This document shows positions 59,652-64,000 of a stretch of DNA of 64,000 nt, piece after piece. This DNA is from Lachnospiraceae bacterium MC2017. GTDB lineage: Bacteria > Bacillota > Clostridia > Lachnospirales > Lachnospiraceae. The notes below the pieces were generated by a model. The model did not search any database. It was not told the origin of the DNA and saw only the letters and a program-made list of their open reading frames with translations. Numbering within the stretch: position 1 is the stretch's first letter; every line of letters begins with the position of its first letter. The position numbers and the translations under genes were made by a program. The stretch lies in NCBI GenBank assembly GCA_000701625.1, contig JNJK01000010.1:62001-126000 (forward strand), given 5' to 3'.

Positions 59652-61007
59652 TCAGTCGTCTTCACGGTAGACAAAATATCCGTCTCTGCCGCTTTCTTTT
59701 ACTTTGTATAATGCTTCATCCGCATGCCTGAACAGTTCTGTGTAGTCTTCTCCGTCACGGGCAAAATATGAAATACCTATGCTGCAGCTTATACTTACCG
59801 AAACGCCATCTTTTGTAAAGGTACGCCGTATAGCATCATTAAGCTGCTTTGCACGCAGTTCCGTTATCCTGGGCGTTGTGTGCTTCATGAATACCATAAA
59901 CTCATCGCCGCCCATTCTTCCTACAAAATCAGATTCTCTAAATACATCACGAATAGATGTTGCCGTCATCTTTATGACATTGTCACCATATTCATGACCA
60001 AATGTATCATTTACCGTCTTGAAGTGATCTGTATCGATCATCATGACAGCATGACAATCAGAAATACGTGATTTCTGAAGGTAGTTTTCTATAGCATGTT
60101 CCATGGCATTTTTATTAAGAAGACCGGTCATGGCATCTATATCGACCTTTGCTCTGAGTTCTTCATGTTCTGCCTTTTCCACCGAAACATTCTTGGCTGA
60201 TCCGACCACGCGAAACACACGACCGTTTTTATCCGCAAAGCTTGCGTAGCTCAGTCGGAACCATTCATATTCCGCTTTATCCTCACCCGAATTTAACAGC
60301 CTGTATTCTGCACTTCCCTTAACCGGTTCGATCAGCGCACTTCTGAACTTATCAACCGTGATCGGATAATCCTCCGAATGAAGATGCTTTTTTAAATAAT
60401 CTCCTCCGAGAAAATTCCGTATCGTAAAACGATTGCCTTCACTATCAAGCTCAGAGCTCTCAAGAATATCTAATTCCACGTTATAATCATAACTGATATT
60501 GTCCGTAGCTTCCTCAATAAGTCTGTATCTTTCGGATTCTACATAAAGCTGCTCTGTATTCTTCTGCAGCTGAGCCTGCACAAGCTTCTCATTCGTGACA
60601 TCATTTATCACAACAAAATACAGCATCCTGCCGTCATTTGACGAAAACTTCCTGCCCTTATGATATATCCAGACTACATCATCCAAAAGTCCCCGCACTC
60701 TGTACGTGATCTCTACGGTGTCAAAAAACTCAGACTGGTTCTGAATTTCTTCCCTTACAACAGCCCGGTCTTCTCTCATAACAAACAGATTGAAACTATT
60801 ATAAAAATGCTCACGGAACTGTTCTTCCGTACAATGAAAGATCCTCAGACACCCTTCGCCTATATAGTCAAGCTTTCCCGTATCTGCTTCATATATCATG
60901 ACCCCACCGGGAATATTATCAAGAAGAAGTTCCAGTCGAAGCTGTGTTATCCGCAGTTCTTCCCTGCATTTATCCAACTCTTTTTCCAGATCTTCATATT
61001 TACCCAC
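59652..61007 (-). CDS. PAS-domain diguanylate cyclase
   Basis: 451 residues from a GTG start; no ATG fits and the ribosome binding site is weak (AAACGGAAAA). Coiled start 1-28; PAS 1 at about 29-140 (LLDNIPGGVMIYEADTGKLDYIG); a second PAS-like segment at about 160-280 (YRLLNSGEDKAEYEWFRLSY); GGDEF domain 290-450 with an intact GGDEF at 366-370 and RxxD inhibitory site at 357-360 (RESD), five residues upstream. It should make c-di-GMP and be feedback-inhibited. No membrane segment. It is the first gene of an operon with the TPR lipoprotein. Confidence 0.93.
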   Translation of the reverse strand: MGKYEDLEKELDKCREELRITQLRLELLLDNIPGGVMIYEADTGKLDYIGEGCLRIFHCTEEQFREHFYNSFNLFVMREDRAVVREEIQNQSEFFDTVEITYRVRGLLDDVVWIYHKGRKFSSNDGRMLYFVVINDVTNEKLVQAQLQKNTEQLYVESERYRLIEEATDNISYDYNVELDILESSELDSEGNRFTIRNFLGGDYLKKHLHSEDYPITVDKFRSALIEPVKGSAEYRLLNSGEDKAEYEWFRLSYASFADKNGRVFRVVGSAKNVSVEKAEHEELRAKVDIDAMTGLLNKNAMEHAIENYLQKSRISDCHAVMMIDTDHFKTVNDTFGHEYGDNVIKMTATSIRDVFRESDFVGRMGGDEFMVFMKHTTPRITELRAKQLNDAIRRTFTKDGVSVSISCSIGISYFARDGEDYTELFRHADEALYKVKESGRDGYFVYREDD

Positions 61008-61030
61008 TTTTCCGTTTATACCCTTTCTGA

Positions 61031-61048
61031 ATAATTCATATGAATAAT
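61031..61048. promoter_or_regulatory. palindrome in the cyclase leader
   Basis: ATAATTCATATGAATAAT, with a perfect TTCATATGAA centre, lies a few bases downstream of the expected transcription start. It is a possible operator. Confidence 0.35.
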
Positions 61049-61060
61049 TTCAGTACTTTG

Positions 61061-61089
61061 ATTATAAAACGCGAAAAAAAGGAGGTCAA
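61061..61089 (-). promoter_or_regulatory. strong sigma-A promoter of the diguanylate cyclase operon
   Basis: On the minus strand, TTGACC (61089-61084), 17 bases, TATAAT (61066-61061), right after the prfA stop codon. Confidence 0.8.
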
Positions 61090-61093
61090 ATCA

Positions 61094-62164
61094 TTACTCT
61101 TCAAGCCCGGCGAGTTTCCTGGCCTGGTCTTCTGCAGATAGTGCATCTATAACAGGATCAAGTTCTCCGTCCATTACTTTATCCAGTGAATATATTGTGA
61201 GGTTGATCCTGTGATCCGTAAGTCTGGACTGCGGGAAATTGTAGGTCCTGATCTTTTCAGAACGATCTCCCGTTCCAACCTGACTCTTTCTCAAAGATGC
61301 TTCTGCTTCGTGTGCTTTTTCTCTCTCCAGCTCATAAAGCTTTGCTCTAAGAACCTTAAATGCCTTTGCCTTATTTTTGATCTGACTCTTTTCATCCTGA
61401 CAGGAGATCACGATTCCTGTAGGCAAGTGAGTAAGTCTTACAGCAGAGTCAGTCGTATTTACACACTGACCTCCGTTTCCGCTGGCACGAAATACATCTA
61501 TTCGGCATTCATTCGGATCGATATTTACCTCAACCTCTGTAGCTTCCGGCATGATCGCAACCGTTACTGTTGAAGTATGGATACGACCGCCCGATTCTGT
61601 CTGAGGAACTCTCTGAACTCTGTGAACTCCACTTTCAAATTTAAGCTTTGAATAGGCTCCCATTCCGTTTATCATGAAGCTCACATACTTAAGACCACCG
61701 ATACCTGTATCTTCCGCATCGGTTGTTTCTACAGAAAAACCATGATTCTCTGCATAACGCACATACATCCTGTAAAGTGACGCAGCAAAAAGCGCAGCCT
61801 CTTCTCCGCCTGCACCTGCTCTGATCTCTACGACAACGTTTCTGTCATCCGCCTCATCTTTTGGAATAAGCATAAGTTTCAGAGCTTTTTCAAGTTCCGG
61901 CTGCTTTCTCTTTGCTTCTGCAAGCTCTTCTCTTGCCAGGCTCTTAAGTTCCGGATCCGATTCTTCGTCGATCATCATCTCCGCTTCCTGAAGTTCCTGC
62001 TCATTTTTCTTATATGCCTTGTATGCTTCAACAACCGGAAACAGCTTACTCTGCTCTTTCATGAGCTCCATAAATCTGCCGCTGTCCTCAGCCGTTGAAG
62101 GTTCGTTTATCAACTGAGTCACTTCTTCATATCGAAGTACTGTTTCATTTAGCCTTTCAAACAT
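61094..62164 (-). CDS. prfA: peptide chain release factor 1
   Basis: 356 residues. The GGQ loop ([25 protein letters not shown] is the family region; GGQ carries the methylated Gln) and the PAT-like stop-codon-reading region are in place. It terminates translation at UAA/UAG. It overlaps prmC by 16 bp, the usual pairing with the enzyme that methylates it. Confidence 0.97.
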   Translation of the reverse strand: MFERLNETVLRYEEVTQLINEPSTAEDSGRFMELMKEQSKLFPVVEAYKAYKKNEQELQEAEMMIDEESDPELKSLAREELAEAKRKQPELEKALKLMLIPKDEADDRNVVVEIRAGAGGEEAALFAASLYRMYVRYAENHGFSVETTDAEDTGIGGLKYVSFMINGMGAYSKLKFESGVHRVQRVPQTESGGRIHTSTVTVAIMPEATEVEVNIDPNECRIDVFRASGNGGQCVNTTDSAVRLTHLPTGIVISCQDEKSQIKNKAKAFKVLRAKLYELEREKAHEAEASLRKSQVGTGDRSEKIRTYNFPQSRLTDHRINLTIYSLDKVMDGELDPVIDALSAEDQARKLAGLEE

Positions 62165-62982
62165 CTGACCACTCTCTCATTTCCTGAATAGTCTCTGACT
62201 ACTTCAATATCTCTATATCCTTCTTCAGAAAGGATCTCTCTTAACGCATCGCCCTCATCAAATCCGATCTCAAAGAAAAGCCTGCCCTCAGGCTCCAGAT
62301 AATCTTTTGCCTCATGTGCGATCTTCCGGTAAAAATCAAGTCCGTCCTCTCCGCCGTCGAGTGCCAGATGAGGCTCATGCAGACGAACTTCGTCCATAAG
62401 TCCATCTATTTCAGAACTTCTGATATACGGCGGATTTGAAAGGATATAATCAAACTTTCCTTCAACATTCCGGAAAAGATCTGATTTTATAAACTGAACA
62501 TTTTCAACACCAAGTTTCTCGGCATTTTTACGAGAAAGCTCAAGTGCATCATCAGACACATCCACTCCGACACCGCTTATGTCATTTTTGAACCGCATCA
62601 GAGACAGCAATATACATCCGGACCCGGTACAAACATCAAGTACCCTTGCACCATCCTCAACATATGTCATGGCTTCTTCTACCAGATATTCCGTATCTAT
62701 CCTCGGGATAAGTACATTTTCTGCAACATCAAAGTCCAGTCCCATAAAATTCATGGTTCCTGTAAGATGCTGAACCGGCACATGGCCTCCTCTTTTTTCG
62801 GTAAGGAGCTGATAATGCTTTTCTTCTCTCTCAGTCAGTTCTTCATCTCCATGAGCCAGAAAAAAAGTCCGGTCTTTTCCGGTCACATGCATGAGTAACA
62901 GCCGGGCATCCGTTTCAGCATCCGTGATCCCTGCTTCTCTTAAATAATCTGTACTTTTACGAAGTGCTTCGCTATAGGTCAT
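62149..62982 (-). CDS. prmC: release factor glutamine methyltransferase
   Basis: 277 residues. N-terminal helical domain, then an SAM-binding Rossmann core with [15 protein letters not shown] and catalytic SNPPYI. It methylates the Gln of the release factor GGQ motif. The start has GAGGTGA upstream, 4 bp after the DUF1385 stop. Confidence 0.96.
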   Translation of the reverse strand: MTYSEALRKSTDYLREAGITDAETDARLLLMHVTGKDRTFFLAHGDEELTEREEKHYQLLTEKRGGHVPVQHLTGTMNFMGLDFDVAENVLIPRIDTEYLVEEAMTYVEDGARVLDVCTGSGCILLSLMRFKNDISGVGVDVSDDALELSRKNAEKLGVENVQFIKSDLFRNVEGKFDYILSNPPYIRSSEIDGLMDEVRLHEPHLALDGGEDGLDFYRKIAHEAKDYLEPEGRLFFEIGFDEGDALREILSEEGYRDIEVVRDYSGNERVVRCLKG

Positions 62983-62986
62983 GATC

Positions 62987-63991
62987 TTATTTCACCTCTT
63001 TATCTTCCCGAACCGCTTCATTAATTTCGTTATCTGATAGATTAAAGTTTTCTTTTAAGTATGTCTTCCAGTCATAAACTGCTTCTACAGATGCGATACC
63101 GATCTCGATCATGCTGTCATCAGGTTCCGCAGTTGTGAGCTTTTGCAGCAGGAGTCCCGGAACAGACATGGCTCTGACCAGTGGATTATTGCTTGTTCCC
63201 GCAAGGCGGATAAGTTCATATGAAATCCCTGCAATAACAGGGATCAGTACGATCCTAAGCACTACCTTTGTAAGACGGTCAGGTGTCTGTATCACAGCAA
63301 ATAAAAGGATCGATACGACCATGACATAAAGCAAAAAGCTTGTTCCGCATCTTCTGTGCTCTCTGGATGCAGCACGTACATTTTCAACTGTAAGCGGCTT
63401 TCCATTTTCAAGACAGTTTATACACTTGTGCTCTGCACCATGGTAACGAAAAACACGCTTGATGTCTTCCATCCGTGATATTCCCGTAATATACAGCACA
63501 AATATCATCATACGGATGATACCTTCCACAAGTGCCAACAGATGCGGTTCCGCGATCCATTTATGAAAGAGCTGCGATGCAAAATAGGGAATGACCATAA
63601 ATAATCCCATAGCCATGATCACAGCAAGGATCATTATCACTATAGAAAATGCGCTGTCTCCGGCAGACTTTTTTTCTCCTGCATCTCTCTTTTTAAGAGT
63701 ATCTTCATCCTCTGTATAAAAATCAACAGAATAATTCAGGCTTTTCATTCCGAGAACAAGCGAATCCAAAAAGCTGAAAACTCCTCTTAGAAAAGGAATT
63801 TTGTATATAGCCTTTATCGGTATGATCCCTTTATATTCATCATTCATAACAGCGACTTTTCCATCAGGTCTGCGAACAGCGACTGCATACTTATCACCGC
63901 TTCGCATCATCACACCTTCCATCACAGCCTGTCCGCCAATTCCGGAATATTTTGCATTACAACTTTTCTTTTCCAAGTCTTTTCCTTTCAT
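62987..63991 (-). CDS. DUF1385 integral membrane protein
   Basis: 334 residues. YSGIGGQAVMEGVMMRSGDKYAVAVRRPDG at the start, several membrane helices (about 120-150, 160-180, 215-260), FRYHGAEHKCINCLENGKP and the EHRRCGTSFLLY motif are all DUF1385 signatures. It commonly stands just upstream of prmC-prfA and after ribosomal protein L31. Function unknown. The start lies 9 bp from the window edge, so its promoter cannot be seen. Confidence 0.93.
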   Translation of the reverse strand: MKGKDLEKKSCNAKYSGIGGQAVMEGVMMRSGDKYAVAVRRPDGKVAVMNDEYKGIIPIKAIYKIPFLRGVFSFLDSLVLGMKSLNYSVDFYTEDEDTLKKRDAGEKKSAGDSAFSIVIMILAVIMAMGLFMVIPYFASQLFHKWIAEPHLLALVEGIIRMMIFVLYITGISRMEDIKRVFRYHGAEHKCINCLENGKPLTVENVRAASREHRRCGTSFLLYVMVVSILLFAVIQTPDRLTKVVLRIVLIPVIAGISYELIRLAGTSNNPLVRAMSVPGLLLQKLTTAEPDDSMIEIGIASVEAVYDWKTYLKENFNLSDNEINEAVREDKEVK

Positions 63992-64000
63992 GTCAAAATA

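Noticed and set aside
1-64000. CRISPR arrays, insertion sequences, prophage or rRNA
   Set aside because: No regularly spaced repeats, transposase, integrase, phage or rRNA sequence was seen on either strand.

Overview
The window looks like chromosomal DNA of a motile, anaerobic, low-to-mid-GC Firmicute, most probably a member of the Lachnospiraceae (Butyrivibrio/Roseburia-like). The reasons are sigma-A promoters of clear TTGACA/TATAAT type, strong AAGGAGG-type ribosome binding sites, a class III (oxygen-sensitive) ribonucleotide reductase, a fused 1,260-residue PurL, flagellin genes with sigma-28-type promoters, many PAS/GGDEF proteins, and the absence of outer-membrane genes. The genus cannot be fixed from the sequence alone. 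There are no rRNA genes, insertion sequences, phage genes or CRISPR arrays.

Layout. 1-6,055: a cut-off flavin-reductase-like gene, then three flagellin genes. Two of these, divergently transcribed from a 375-bp region, carry a zinc-metallopeptidase domain (HExxH...E) in place of the usual variable region; they are proteolytic flagellins of the flagellinolysin type. The third is a conventional-size flagellin with a cysteine-containing variable domain. 6,160-8,117: minE, minD, minC. 8,252-11,260: a 1,002-residue GGDEF/EAL/PAS/GGDEF protein with degenerate GGDEF sites. 11,434-14,281: an ABC importer (binding lipoprotein, permease, ATPase) behind a strong promoter with a 10-6-10 inverted repeat. 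14,548-16,979: an orphan rhamnulose-1-phosphate aldolase and a C-type-lectin-like lipoprotein. 17,138-17,342: two tRNA-Met genes. 17,443-21,291: a MacAB-like export system.

21,292-21,691 holds a ~195-bp imperfect palindrome of unknown nature. 21,692-28,549 is carA-carB-queH-argS, 28,665-32,453 is purL, and 32,589-36,810 is an NhaC antiporter with two uncharacterised proteins, one with a cyclic-nucleotide-binding-like N-terminus. A PilZ protein (36,996-37,715, the only + strand gene after the flagellins) and a CotH-type protein follow. Then come tRNA-Trp, radA with a small unknown protein, clpC, two envelope proteins (one a cell-wall glucosaminidase), a YvyF-like zinc-ribbon protein, and purE-purM-purN-purD. 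The last 12.5 kb contain an M29 aminopeptidase, two small membrane proteins, pyrE, pyrF, nrdD fused to a glutaredoxin-like domain, a TPR lipoprotein, an active-looking diguanylate cyclase, and prfA-prmC-DUF1385.

How it fits together. Nucleotide supply is the main housekeeping theme (car, pyrE, pyrF, four clustered pur genes, a distant purL, and nrdD with two plausible NrdR boxes). Motility and c-di-GMP form the second theme: three flagellins, a degenerate EAL protein, a cyclase with an intact inhibitory site, and a PilZ effector. The most unusual content is the pair of protease-bearing flagellins. Next in interest are the large palindrome at 21.5 kb, the NrdD-glutaredoxin fusion with its structured leader, and the uncharacterised pair at 32.7-35.3 kb.
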